This document shows, one piece after another, positions 7,422-16,669 of a DNA stretch of 34,818 nt. Source of the DNA: Paenibacillus sp. GM2 (lineage in GTDB: Bacteria > Bacillota > Bacilli > Paenibacillales > Paenibacillaceae); contig NZ_LN831279.1 in NCBI RefSeq assembly GCF_900069005.2, positions 3,398,994 through 3,433,811 of the forward strand. The letters run 5' to 3'. The notes below the pieces were generated by a model. It saw only the letters and a list, made by a program, of their open reading frames with translations, did not search any database and was not told the DNA's origin. Numbering within the stretch: position 1 is the first letter of the stretch; every line of letters starts with the position of its first letter. The translations under genes and the position numbers were made by a program.

Positions 7422-8552
7422 TTATTCTTCCTCACGGGAGAGGGCTGAAATCTCCTTCTTGTGAAAGCGCGGTGCGTTCGCCAGCAGACCTTCCCGTGTA
7501 TAAAATAGGCTATCTGTACTCAAAGGCAGGTTAACCGACCTGCGCATCGTCGCCGCTTCATAGATCGCGGTAATCAGTTCAATCACTTTCCGGCCCTCAC
7601 GGCCATCGATCAGCACCTTAAGCGAATCATGCTCAATGGCAAGCAGGATATCATTGATCTGTCCGGCATGACCGCTGTACTTCAACGGCTCATAGCCGCT
7701 TCCAAATTGCTCGATCTTCTGCTGAAGCGCCTCATTTCGCTCCGGAAATCCGTCCGGTCGTGAAGCGGAGGCAACCACCTTCCACGGGGTTGAGATACTT
7801 GCATGCTCGCCTTGAAGGACAATCTGCCTTTCCTCGCCATGATGAACGACTGAACTTGTGACCTGGGCCAGTCCGCCTTGCTCATAACTGAAAATAGCAA
7901 TCGAGAGATCCTCCACCTCCGAGTTGTTATGCGCGGCATTGCTGATTACAGCCTGTATCGACTGCGGCATCCCCATCATCCATTGCAGCAGATCGATATG
8001 ATGGACGCCATGATTCAGCGTGCAGCCGCCCCCTTCCTGCTCCCAGGTTCCTCTCCACCACATATCATAGTAGCTGGAGCCTCTCCACCAGTGCGCCTCT
8101 ACTTGGGCATGCAGGATACGGCCTGCCAGACCGGAATCCAGTATATGTTTAAGCTTCATGATCGAATCATCGAAGCGGCTTTGCCCAATGACAGACAGGA
8201 TGCGCCCCGCTTTGTCGGCGGCTTCCAGCATGCGATCGCATTCTTCCAGAGACATCGCCATGGGCTTCTCCACCAGAACATGCTTACCCGCAAGCAAACA
8301 ATCGGCTGCGATCTTCGCATGCGTATGGGGAGGTGTACAGATCGAGATTAAGTCTATATCCTTATTGTGAAGCAGCTCATGATAATCCTCAGTAACTGTG
8401 CAATCGAGCAGGAATTCTTCCTTCAGTCGGTTTGCTCTTTCCACATGTCTGTTTGCAAGCGCGACCACTTCACAACGCTGCGGAAACAGGGCATAAGCCT
8501 GAAGATGAGCTCTGGAAATAGAGCCTGTACCTATTATTGCAACGCGAATCAT
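7422..8552 (-). CDS. Gfo/Idh/MocA-family oxidoreductase
   Basis: A 376-residue NAD(P)-dependent sugar dehydrogenase. I start it at the ATG at 8552 because AAGGGGGGAG precedes it and the Rossmann motif VAIIGTGSISRAHLQAY follows at once; the longer frame upstream adds 28 unlikely residues. The catalytic-site motif HVLVEKPMAMSLEECDRML is intact, unlike in the downstream paralogue. GGGCTLNHGVHHIDLLQWMMG carries the conserved HxxD-type active-site segment. It sits between the YesN regulator and the second oxidoreductase. Oxidation or epimerisation of a uronic acid or xylose derivative fits the context but is not proven. Confidence 0.88.
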   Translation of the reverse strand: MIRVAIIGTGSISRAHLQAYALFPQRCEVVALANRHVERANRLKEEFLLDCTVTEDYHELLHNKDIDLISICTPPHTHAKIAADCLLAGKHVLVEKPMAMSLEECDRMLEAADKAGRILSVIGQSRFDDSIMKLKHILDSGLAGRILHAQVEAHWWRGSSYYDMWWRGTWEQEGGGCTLNHGVHHIDLLQWMMGMPQSIQAVISNAAHNNSEVEDLSIAIFSYEQGGLAQVTSSVVHHGEERQIVLQGEHASISTPWKVVASASRPDGFPERNEALQQKIEQFGSGYEPLKYSGHAGQINDILLAIEHDSLKVLIDGREGRKVIELITAIYEAATMRRSVNLPLSTDSLFYTREGLLANAPRFHKKEISALSREEE

Positions 8553-8711
8553 AAGCTCCCCCCTTACAATAAGTTCCGGCTTCATCCAATTGAGGAGCTT
8601 TGAAAAAACGCACCTCGAAGGCATTAACTTCCTCACTGAACCTTGGACTTCTTGAACTCATTTGAATGGACTTCTCTTGAATTCCCTATGAAATTTATGG
8701 TTTCAATCTTT

Positions 8712-10331
8712 TTATTTGATAAGCTCTGTCGGATTCATTCCCGTAACCTTCTTGAATAACGTGCTGAAGTAAGGAACATTCTTATAGCCAACCTGCTCCG
8801 CTACCTCATAGACCAGCAGATTCCGCTCCAGCAATAGCTCACGCGCCTTCTCCATCCGTACCCGGGTTAAATAGTTATTGAAGGTCTCACCGGTAATATT
8901 TTTGAAGATGATTGATAAATGGTTTCGGGAAATATACACCTTGTCTGACAAATCAGCAAGCGTCAAATCTTCGGCATAATGCTCATGAATATACTGGGTC
9001 ATAAAATCGACAACCTGTCTGTGCTTGCTGCTCCCTTTCATCTGCCTGCTGTTGCATATCAGCGAGATTTTTGCTGACAGCCATTCCGCCAGCTGCTCAG
9101 GCTGGTATAACGTTAGCAGTTCTTTGGCAATCTGGTCATTTGTAAATAGATCGTCGAGGAAAATACCTGCCTCATACAAGCAATAGGTCATGATGCCCCA
9201 TAACTCGCTGCCTAACATTTGTACATAATCTTTGGAGATTCCATCCTGCTTCCCAAGCTCCTCGATATACTCGGCAACGATCTGCTGCGCCTCGGCCTCC
9301 TGAGCCGTCTTCATAGCGCTGGCCAGCTTGAAGGAGAATTTAACCGGGAACAATGCAACCTGCTCCGAATCGTCTCTCATCTGTCCCTTATAATTATATA
9401 AATCGTAGGAAGGAACCATCCTCTGTTCTCGGCGATCGATCGCTCGAAAAGCCTCCTCTGTCGATTCCGGCAGCTTCGTCCAATCCTCGCGCACCTTTCC
9501 GATCCCGACACAAATAGCCAGCCTTAAGTAGCTCTTGACGTTATCGATCAGCTTGATGCCAAGCTCCCTCAGCGCCTCCTCCAACTGCGCGCAGGAGCGG
9601 CCGCGCTCGGGATGGATAATCAACACGGCCCTTGTACTATGGAGCTCTGTATACTCGATAACAGGAAACACCTTTCGCGCGACTTCGCAGACAATATTGC
9701 TGATGGCGAAGCGGAACAAATTCCAATCGGATACAGATAGCTCGTTCGCCCGGCCGTCACGAACCAGATCGATCCCCATCGCCACATGGCTGCAATCGGC
9801 CCAATACTGATAAGCCTCCGGCAGATGGGCGCCATCTTGATAGTAACGGTTAAGCGTACCTACAGCGGCAGATCTTACCCATTCCTTCTCGATAAAAGGC
9901 TCATACATCATCAGCTTATGTTTAAGCTCCACCTGGATGTTAGCCTTCTCTTCCTCTTCAACAAGCTCTTGAATAACTTTATATAAGACGCTCTTTAATG
10001 TGGGAACACTGATCGGCTTTGACACATAATCGCTAACATTGTAGCGCAGCGCCTGCCTCGCATGCTCAAAGTCGGAGTATCCGCTCAGGATAATAATTTT
10101 CCCGCCGAAACCATCCTTTCTTAAATGCTCGATCATATCCAGCCCACCCATCATCGGCATATAGATATCCGTTATGACAATATCCGGCTGTGTCTCCCGA
10201 ATCATCTCTAGTCCGTCCTGTCCGTTCAGCGCTTCCCCGGCCCACTCCGCATTCAGTTCCCCCCAGGGGATGACCCGCTTCATCCCTTGCAGTACCTGGC
10301 GTTCATCATCAATAATGGCGATCTTCCGCAC
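8712..10331 (-). CDS. YesN-type response regulator, AraC output domain
   Basis: A 539-residue cytoplasmic transcription factor. The receiver domain (1-120) has the acidic pair DD at 8-9, phospho-acceptor D55 in VITDIYMP and lysine in YVSKPIS. A variable middle region of about 300 residues follows. The C-terminal 100 residues form a double helix-turn-helix AraC domain (DLTLADLSDKVYISRNHLS, then YEVAEQVGYKNVPYFSTLFKK). The start is GTG with TAAGGAGG at 10340-10347. The partner is probably the YesM-like kinase at 10749, and the targets are probably the sugar transporter and aguA genes. The 417-nt gap to yesM is unusual, since such pairs normally touch. Confidence 0.93.
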   Translation of the reverse strand: MRKIAIIDDERQVLQGMKRVIPWGELNAEWAGEALNGQDGLEMIRETQPDIVITDIYMPMMGGLDMIEHLRKDGFGGKIIILSGYSDFEHARQALRYNVSDYVSKPISVPTLKSVLYKVIQELVEEEEKANIQVELKHKLMMYEPFIEKEWVRSAAVGTLNRYYQDGAHLPEAYQYWADCSHVAMGIDLVRDGRANELSVSDWNLFRFAISNIVCEVARKVFPVIEYTELHSTRAVLIIHPERGRSCAQLEEALRELGIKLIDNVKSYLRLAICVGIGKVREDWTKLPESTEEAFRAIDRREQRMVPSYDLYNYKGQMRDDSEQVALFPVKFSFKLASAMKTAQEAEAQQIVAEYIEELGKQDGISKDYVQMLGSELWGIMTYCLYEAGIFLDDLFTNDQIAKELLTLYQPEQLAEWLSAKISLICNSRQMKGSSKHRQVVDFMTQYIHEHYAEDLTLADLSDKVYISRNHLSIIFKNITGETFNNYLTRVRMEKARELLLERNLLVYEVAEQVGYKNVPYFSTLFKKVTGMNPTELIK

Positions 10332-10748
10332 GATACTTACCTCCTTAAGCTATACCAAGATTCATGTATCAGGGATATAAAGTCCGCTATATAATTCAGT
10401 TCTGGACTGAAAGATTTATAACAAGGCAAACGGTAAATAAACCGCTTTCAATTTCTATAATACTTATCGGCATCTCCCATGGGTATAAGAGAGATGCACG
10501 ATTTATTTAAAAATACACCGAAGTATATGAGAGATTGCTTAACAAATCCCTTTGATAGGAATACCGATCGCAGTCATCCAAAGAGAGCGGCCGCGATCCA
10601 CAGAGAGGTTTTCTTGCGATACAGAATTTCATCAGCTTTCGCCGATAAGGTATCAATTCTGAACTAACATGAAGCAGCAGGGGGCTTAAATCAACAGCTG
10701 GCTTAATCAACAGCAATCCTTGAATTCAGCGTTGAAATGATCTTCTCT
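10332..10748. other. yesM-yesN intergenic region
   Basis: There are 417 nt without a supported gene. It contains an inverted repeat (GCATCTC at 10470-10476 with GAGATGC at 10491-10497) lacking a U-tract and a short CGGT/ACCG repeat near 10430. A 62-codon plus-strand frame at 10479-10667 has no ribosome site. A separate promoter for the yesN gene run is possible, but I could not pick one with confidence. Confidence 0.55.
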
Positions 10749-12476
10749 CTAAGCCGGCGGCTTCGTTAATAGAGGGAGGAGAATCTCGACCCGGGTCCCG
10801 CCCTCTTGCCGTTCACTGAGAGTAATTCCGTATTCCTCGCCAAAATAGCCCGCGATCCGTTCTCTGACATTGCGGATGCCGTAACCTCCGGTGCGGCGCT
10901 TCTGCTGTTCATCGACCGCTCGCGTTAAGCCGCTGCCATCATCATCGATGATAATGAATAGCGAATCTTCATAGGCTGCCAGCTTGATATGGACATAGCC
11001 ATGCAGCCTTTTATTAAAGCCATGAACAATCGAATTTTCTACAAAGGGCTGTAGTGTTAGCTTGGGGATGAAGAAGGGCCGAAGCTCGGCCGGCGCATCT
11101 ATCGCGTATTGCAAGCCCCCGCCCCAGCGCAATTGCTGGATCTCCAGGTAACTCTTGATATGCTCCAGTTCATCGCCAATTGTAATGAAAGTATCCCCAT
11201 TGGACAAGCCGATCCGGAACATGCGTCCCATCAGCTCCAGAATCCGACTGAGCTCATCCTGTCCGGCTTCGATCGCCATCCAGTTTAACTGATCCAGCAT
11301 ATTATAGAGAAAATGAGGGTTAATATTAGCCTGCAGCGCTTCTATCTCTGCCTTGCGCTGCTGCTCATAACGAAGCTGCACAGACTGATACAGCTCCTCG
11401 ATCCGTTCATTTTGCTTACGGTAACCTGAGAACAGATAACCGAATTCATTCTCATAGTCCGCAGACAGCTCCACATTGTTGCCCTCTACTGAATACATTC
11501 TCATTGCCGCCACCAATTCTTTGATCGGCTTCGTGAACTGTTTGCTAATATAGTGTGTCAGCAGCAGGACGATCAGGATGGCAGCAATACCGATCAGCGC
11601 AATCACCTCGGCCAATCTGAAGCTGTCCTGTGTAATCTGGTTCCAGGACGTCATCTCGATTAGAGTCCAGTTGGAATTATCCAGCTTCGAATATACGAGC
11701 AGAGAATCGCCCACATTCGAATTGCCGCGAATATGGACATAACCGGACTGCTGATCCTTCAGATCAATCCATTTAGATAGTTCGTTCTGATTTAGTACAT
11801 GGCCGATCTTAACAATCTGCTCGCCTGCCATGTTGGTCATCATCCGGTTCGAACCGGCTGTATTCCCTGATAACAGAGATCGAATCTCCTCGGCTTTGAT
11901 ATGAATGACAAGAACACCCAGAAAGTTATCATCGTACATAATTTTCCGGGCGAAGCTAAGCACGGGAACTTCCCCCTGAAAGCTGGTCACTTCATGTTCA
12001 CTACTCCAGGCGAAATCATTTTTATCCAATACATGGGACCATTCCTGCCTATTCAAATCGTTAATATCCCGAAATTGAATGTAGTACTTCGTTTCCCCTT
12101 GAAAAGGGCGGTTCATATAGAGATCAATTCCCTGTATTAAAGGGATCGAGTAGGTCAAATTAGCCAGTGCATTCTCTACGCCAACATATCTGCGGTAGCG
12201 ATCATACTCATCTTTTTTGTTCATCAGAAAAGTAATCAACTCATAGTCGCGGGAGGTCGATAGTGAGACTTGCTCGATCATCAGAAGCCGCGTCGTAATC
12301 TCATTGTTCAGCTCATCCAGCAGCTGCTGCTGATAATGTGAGGTAGTCCGCACCAGCGCTTTCGATGAGATGCTATAGCTTGTCCAGGCAATCAAAGCGA
12401 TGACGATCACGATCACACCCGAGAACAGATAGAAGAAAAGCCGGTCGATCCTGAATTTCTTGAAAGGGTTAGTCAT
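10749..12476 (-). CDS. YesM-type sensor histidine kinase
   Basis: A 575-residue membrane kinase thought to sense an extracellular sugar signal. TM1 is at about 12-34 (FFYLFSGVIVIVIALIAW), an extracytoplasmic Cache-like domain spans about 35-285, TM2 about 290-310, and a HAMP segment follows (KQFTKPIKELV). The His_kinase domain has the phospho-histidine near residue 388 in NINPHFLYN. The ATP-binding N box is PFVENSIVHGF, and the G boxes are DDDGSGL and GGYGIRNVRERI. The ATG follows GGAGGAAG. It lies 105 nt after the permease gene with a stem-loop in the gap. The location implies control of aldouronate use. Confidence 0.93.
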   Translation of the reverse strand: MTNPFKKFRIDRLFFYLFSGVIVIVIALIAWTSYSISSKALVRTTSHYQQQLLDELNNEITTRLLMIEQVSLSTSRDYELITFLMNKKDEYDRYRRYVGVENALANLTYSIPLIQGIDLYMNRPFQGETKYYIQFRDINDLNRQEWSHVLDKNDFAWSSEHEVTSFQGEVPVLSFARKIMYDDNFLGVLVIHIKAEEIRSLLSGNTAGSNRMMTNMAGEQIVKIGHVLNQNELSKWIDLKDQQSGYVHIRGNSNVGDSLLVYSKLDNSNWTLIEMTSWNQITQDSFRLAEVIALIGIAAILIVLLLTHYISKQFTKPIKELVAAMRMYSVEGNNVELSADYENEFGYLFSGYRKQNERIEELYQSVQLRYEQQRKAEIEALQANINPHFLYNMLDQLNWMAIEAGQDELSRILELMGRMFRIGLSNGDTFITIGDELEHIKSYLEIQQLRWGGGLQYAIDAPAELRPFFIPKLTLQPFVENSIVHGFNKRLHGYVHIKLAAYEDSLFIIIDDDGSGLTRAVDEQQKRRTGGYGIRNVRERIAGYFGEEYGITLSERQEGGTRVEILLPLLTKPPA

Positions 12477-12512
12477 GCTAGTCTGCTTCCTCCAATCGCG
12501 AAATGAGAAAGA

Positions 12513-12552
12513 GCGGTAAAGCCGCGAACAAAACAGTTCATCGCTTTACCGC
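12513..12552 (-). terminator. Stem-loop between permease and kinase genes
   Basis: A perfect 10-bp stem (GCGGTAAAGC at 12513-12522 with GCTTTACCGC at 12543-12552), with an inner GAAC/GTTC pairing in the loop. The minus-strand 3' flank is only moderately T-rich (TCTTTCTCATTT). It may be a leaky terminator or an RNA-stability element that lowers kinase expression relative to the transporter. Confidence 0.5.
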
Positions 12553-12581
12553 ATATAAGCATAGGGATGTTGCCCTTCATT

Positions 12582-13424
12582 TTATCCTTTAATGCCAGTC
12601 GTAGCAATACCTTCTACAAAGTGTTTTTGCAGGAACATGAACACGAGTGTAGCAGGTACGATAGAGACTAACGACATAGCCAGCAATTGTCCCCATTCCT
12701 GAGCGGATTGGGAATCGTTAATCATTCGCAAAGCCAGACCTACTGTATATTTATCAACCGAGTTAATATAGAGCAAATGCCCCAGGAAGTCATCCCAGTT
12801 CCACAGGAAGCAGAAGATCATCACAGTTACGATCGCCGGCTTCGTCAACGGCATAACGATTCGCCAGTAGATGCCAAACCAGCTGCAGCCGTCGATTTTG
12901 GCCGATTCATCCAGCTCTTTCGGAATCCCCCGTACGAACTGGATCAGCAGGAAGACGAAGAAGGTTCCGCCGGCACCCGTTGCCAGCAGGTGAGGTACGA
13001 TGAACGGAAGGTACGTATTTACCCAGCCCAATTTATGGAACAAAGCATATTGCGGGATAATCAGTACTTGTCCAGGCATCATAATCGTCAACATCAGCAG
13101 AGAAAACCAGAAATTTTTAAGTGGAAAATCCAATCTGCCGAATCCGAATGCCACAAGCGTACAAGAGAGCAACGTAACGATTAACACGGCAATTTCAAGC
13201 CCGAAGGTGTTGAGATAGAAATCGGTAAAGGAATGACCCGGCACTGAATTCCAGCCTTTTGTGAAGTTGCTCCACTGAGGCACGGACGGAAATATATTGG
13301 GAGAGCTCATCTCTGTGTTGTCTTTTAATGCTGCCCCAATCCACCAGAGGACTGGGTATACCATCAATAAGCTGAACAGGATCATAAAAATATGACGGAA
13401 GGTTGCTTTCCATTGTTTGGTCAT
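12582..13424 (-). CDS. Sugar ABC transporter permease, MalG/UgpE type
   Basis: A 280-residue inner-membrane subunit of a CUT1 transporter with about six membrane segments. The ATPase-contact EAA loop is present as LDESAKIDGCSWFGIYWRIVMPL (about residues 184-206). It overlaps the upstream permease by 4 nt (ATGA), giving coupled synthesis of the two halves of the channel. With the binding protein at 16670 it should import (methyl)glucuronoxylo-oligosaccharides. No ATPase gene is nearby. In Bacillales such importers often borrow a shared MsmX-type ATPase encoded elsewhere; that is an inference here. Confidence 0.92.
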   Translation of the reverse strand: MTKQWKATFRHIFMILFSLLMVYPVLWWIGAALKDNTEMSSPNIFPSVPQWSNFTKGWNSVPGHSFTDFYLNTFGLEIAVLIVTLLSCTLVAFGFGRLDFPLKNFWFSLLMLTIMMPGQVLIIPQYALFHKLGWVNTYLPFIVPHLLATGAGGTFFVFLLIQFVRGIPKELDESAKIDGCSWFGIYWRIVMPLTKPAIVTVMIFCFLWNWDDFLGHLLYINSVDKYTVGLALRMINDSQSAQEWGQLLAMSLVSIVPATLVFMFLQKHFVEGIATTGIKG

Positions 13425-14380
13425 TTTCTCTTCTTCCCTCCTGTTTCTTCGTAGAATACCCAGTATTTCGAAGTACCTGCGATAATAAGCGTAGCCGCGA
13501 CGATCATAATAAGCATGATCCAGGCCAGAGCAGAAGAGTAGCCTAATTGATAACGGCTAAATGCACGTTCATATAAGTAGAGAGCATAGACATATGTCGA
13601 GTTCATCGGTCCTCCATTCGTAATAACGAACGCGGAGGTAAACATTTGGAACGAGTTAATGACCGCCATGATCAGGTTGAAATACATAATAGGCGAGAGC
13701 ATCGGCAACGTAATCTTGAAAAATTGTACGAACTTGTTCGCGCCATCCACTCCGGACGCCTCATACAGGTCGGATGGAATCTGCTTCAGCCCCGCCAGGA
13801 AAATAACCATCGTCGAACCGAACTGCCATACGCTCAGCAGGACCAGCGTTCCGAGCGCCGTATCGGGGTTCGTGATCCAGCCCTTCCCCGCAATACCGAA
13901 TACGGCGATAATCTTATTGAACACACCGTCTACGCCGAAGATATTCCGCCACAAGAGCGAAACCGCGATACTGCCGCCGATCAGCGAAGGGAAATAAATC
14001 GCTGTACGGTAGAAGGTAATCCCCTTGATCGCCCGGTTAAGCACCATCGCCACCAATAAGGCGAAGATCAGCTTAAGCGGAACGGAAGCCAGCACATACA
14101 TAAAAGTGACTTTAACGGATTGTACGAATTTGGCATCGGCAGTGAAAATTTGATCGTAATTCTTAAGCCCAATCCAGTTGATAGGTTCCATTAAGGTATA
14201 GTCTGTAAAGGAATAATACAAGGATAGAAATAACGGATATGCCGTAAGACAGAAGAAGCCGATCAGCCAAGGCGAAATGAATAAATAGCCTGCGATGGGG
14301 GCGTTCCATCTGCTTAGAAAAGGACGGCGTTTCTTAGGGGTCTTGACCGCAGTCGCGGAGACGGCCGTAGAACTTTTCAT
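13421..14380 (-). CDS. Sugar ABC transporter permease, MalF/UgpA type
   Basis: A 319-residue CUT1 permease. A short basic cytoplasmic N-terminus (TPKKRRPFLSRW) precedes about six membrane segments, the first being YLFISPWLIGFFCLTAYPLF. The EAA loop is LYEASGVDGANKFVQFFKITLP. GAGGTG precedes the ATG. It pairs with the 12582 permease through a 4-nt overlap. The 149-nt gap to aguA holds a weak hairpin plus U-tract, so a separate or partly attenuated transcript is possible. Confidence 0.92.
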   Translation of the reverse strand: MKSSTAVSATAVKTPKKRRPFLSRWNAPIAGYLFISPWLIGFFCLTAYPLFLSLYYSFTDYTLMEPINWIGLKNYDQIFTADAKFVQSVKVTFMYVLASVPLKLIFALLVAMVLNRAIKGITFYRTAIYFPSLIGGSIAVSLLWRNIFGVDGVFNKIIAVFGIAGKGWITNPDTALGTLVLLSVWQFGSTMVIFLAGLKQIPSDLYEASGVDGANKFVQFFKITLPMLSPIMYFNLIMAVINSFQMFTSAFVITNGGPMNSTYVYALYLYERAFSRYQLGYSSALAWIMLIMIVAATLIIAGTSKYWVFYEETGGKKRK

Positions 14381-14478
14381 ATGTGCTCACCTCTTGTAGT
14401 CAGTTTATATATTAAGTATATAGGCGGCCCAATGGGGACTAAAGGAGAGGAATCCTCGAAATCTTTCAAAATATAACG

Positions 14479-14511
14479 AAAAAAAGAAGAAGCATTCCGC
14501 CTCTCCTTCTT
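14479..14511 (-). terminator. Weak terminator-like hairpin after aguA
   Basis: A short A/T-rich stem (14487-14492 with 14506-14511) is followed on the minus strand by a tract of seven T residues. The stem is weak, so partial termination between aguA and the permeases is more likely than a full stop. Confidence 0.4.
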
Positions 14512-14529
14512 ATTGGAAACCATGCAAAA

Positions 14530-16611
14530 TTAATAAATCTCTCTACCTTGCTCATCAGCAATACCGCATCTGCGATAGAAATACGTATTAATCCGGTCGC
14601 GCCACTCTTTGGCGTGCTCGGCTTGCTCAGCCAGACGCTCCGCCACCTGCTGATACAGCCCTTTGTCCATATGATCCGCAAGCTGCGCCCATCTGTCCGT
14701 AAGCTCGGCAGCCCGCTCCGCGCCTTCAAAGTGGGTATCATAGATATGCTGAATGACAGTCTTGCCGGAGTGCAGCACATGCGTATAAGGCACGTGATGG
14801 AAGAAGAGCAGCAGATGGTCAGGACAAGTGTCCAGCGACTCATAGACCTCGAAGTTTCCCCCCACATATTGCGTGGTATATCCCGTACCCGTCGCTTGAG
14901 TCCGGTCTACACCGACCCCTTGCCAATCCGCAAAATGATAGGTTCCCCACATCGAATACTCATACCCCTCGACGTCCGGGCCGTAATGATGATTTGGACT
15001 TACCATAAAGCCTACGCCAAGCGGAGCGGTATATGCCTCGTAAATGCCCCAGGAATCCATCAATAACCGCAGGATAACGTCAACCAGGCCAGCCTCTCCG
15101 CCGAAGGTCATACGAATCCATTCCTCCGCGATTTGCTCTGAGGACAGCTCCGGGTTCCAGGCCAGGCGGCCGTATCCATACAGGTTCGCCTGCGCCAGCA
15201 GATGACCGGTCCAGTTGGCATCATTACCGATATTCGATACCGCGGCAAAACCGCTGTAACGGCTGCCATGCAGGCTGCCGTCAACGATGCGCTTCACGGC
15301 CGAGCCCTCGCCTTTGATATGGGTGTCGAATTCAAGCACTTCTTTCCACTGCGGAACCAAATAACATACGTGACGCTGCTGGCCTGTGTATTCCTGCGTG
15401 ATCTGGAATTCAATTACCTGGTTCGTCGCAGGCATTGCCCCAATCAGTGGGGATACAGGCTCGCGCACCTGAAAATCAATCGGACCATTCTTCACTTGCA
15501 GAATGACATTCTCTTTGAACTGCCCATCCAGCGGCTTGAAATGATCGTAAGCGGCCCGCGCCCGATCCGTCTTCCGGTCGCGCCAGTCCTGCTTGCAGTT
15601 ATAGACGAAGCAGCGCCAGATCACAATGCCGCCATAGGGTTCAAGCGCTTCGGCAAGCATATTCGCTCCTTCAGCATGATTACGACCGTATGTGAACGGT
15701 CCCGGACGGTTCTCCGAGTCAGCCTTCACCAGGAAGCCACCGAAATCCGGAATCGCTGCATACACATCAGCTGCCGCCTTGCGCCACCAATCGCGGACAG
15801 CAGGCTCAAGCGGATCGGCAGTAGCAAGTCCGCCAATCTCCAACGGGCTGGCATAGTTCACACTTAGGAACAGCTTGATGCCATAGGCGCGGAAAATATC
15901 AGCCACTCCGGCTACATCAGGCAGATATTCCGGTGTAATCAGCATCGTCTCATATTTATGAACATTCACGTTATTAATGGAGATTGCATTTATTCCGGAA
16001 GATGCAAGCAGCCTCGCATAATCACGGATGCGCTCCAAGTCGCTCGTAATCTTGTTGTCTGCATAGAAGATCGATTTGCCGGCGTAGCCACGCTCGATGC
16101 TGCCGTCGATATTATCCCATTGATTGACCATTCGCAATTGATTAACCGGATTCTCCAGAATGTCCAGACCGGCAAGAGGAGTGCCCGTGCCAAGCAGTCG
16201 CAACAAATGGAAGACTCCGTATAGAATACCGACGGAGGATACCGCGCCGATCGTGATGCAGCCAGTCAAGTTGTCTGTTCGAATGACATAACCTTCCTCG
16301 CCAACCCTCAAGGAGGTTCCTTCCTGAAATGCTCCATCAATCACAGCACTGCTGCCCAAGATCCCAAGCGCAATACCTGGAGATGGTTCTTGGCTGCTTA
16401 ATACTGCAGGTGCTTGACCAAGCATCCCTTCAAGACCCCGGGTCAACTCAGCGATGGCAGCCTGGATGATCACGTCACGCTCCGCATGTTCCTCTATCAT
16501 GATGCGATTATATGGCAAGTACTGCTCGCGCAAATTACCGGATGGTATTCTGCGATACCCGAGCCAGGCCTGATAGCCGTCCCCTGGATGTGGAAATGCA
16601 GGTGTATTCAT
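14530..16611 (-). CDS. aguA: GH67 alpha-glucuronidase
   Basis: Cleaves the alpha-1,2 bond of (4-O-methyl)glucuronic acid at the non-reducing end of xylo-oligosaccharides. The protein has 693 residues, the usual GH67 length, and no signal peptide, so it works in the cytoplasm after import. The catalytic residues known from Geobacillus stearothermophilus AguA (E285, D364, E392, from memory) have equivalents at E300 (KADSENRPGP), D379 (NGPIDFQVRE) and E407 (ITQEYTGQ), each displaced by 15. The ATG follows AGGAGGA. It lies between the binding protein and the permeases, as in the aldouronate clusters of xylan-degrading Paenibacillus. Released uronic acid should feed UxuA after isomerisation and reduction by enzymes not encoded here. 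Confidence 0.96.
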   Translation of the reverse strand: MNTPAFPHPGDGYQAWLGYRRIPSGNLREQYLPYNRIMIEEHAERDVIIQAAIAELTRGLEGMLGQAPAVLSSQEPSPGIALGILGSSAVIDGAFQEGTSLRVGEEGYVIRTDNLTGCITIGAVSSVGILYGVFHLLRLLGTGTPLAGLDILENPVNQLRMVNQWDNIDGSIERGYAGKSIFYADNKITSDLERIRDYARLLASSGINAISINNVNVHKYETMLITPEYLPDVAGVADIFRAYGIKLFLSVNYASPLEIGGLATADPLEPAVRDWWRKAAADVYAAIPDFGGFLVKADSENRPGPFTYGRNHAEGANMLAEALEPYGGIVIWRCFVYNCKQDWRDRKTDRARAAYDHFKPLDGQFKENVILQVKNGPIDFQVREPVSPLIGAMPATNQVIEFQITQEYTGQQRHVCYLVPQWKEVLEFDTHIKGEGSAVKRIVDGSLHGSRYSGFAAVSNIGNDANWTGHLLAQANLYGYGRLAWNPELSSEQIAEEWIRMTFGGEAGLVDVILRLLMDSWGIYEAYTAPLGVGFMVSPNHHYGPDVEGYEYSMWGTYHFADWQGVGVDRTQATGTGYTTQYVGGNFEVYESLDTCPDHLLLFFHHVPYTHVLHSGKTVIQHIYDTHFEGAERAAELTDRWAQLADHMDKGLYQQVAERLAEQAEHAKEWRDRINTYFYRRCGIADEQGREIY

Positions 16612-16635
16612 AAGGTAGTCCTCCTAATGCTAAGA

Positions 16636-16656
16636 CCCGGGACGAATCGTCCCGGG
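16636..16656 (-). other. Stable intergenic hairpin between binding protein and aguA
   Basis: A 9-10 bp GC-rich perfect stem (CCCGGGACG at 16636-16644 with CGTCCCGGG at 16648-16656, 3-nt loop) without a U-tract. It lies 14 nt after the binding-protein stop and before the aguA ribosome site. Hairpins here often protect the 3' end of abundant binding-protein mRNA; that role is inferred. Confidence 0.6.
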
Positions 16657-16669
16657 CTTCAGCTCTATA

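Noticed and set aside
10479..10667. A 62-codon plus-strand open frame in the yesM-yesN gap
   Set aside because: No ribosome site, no recognisable motif, and the start lies within an inverted repeat. Left as non-coding.
15202..15867. A 221-codon plus-strand open frame
   Set aside because: Fully antisense to aguA, whose catalytic residues are all in place; no independent evidence.
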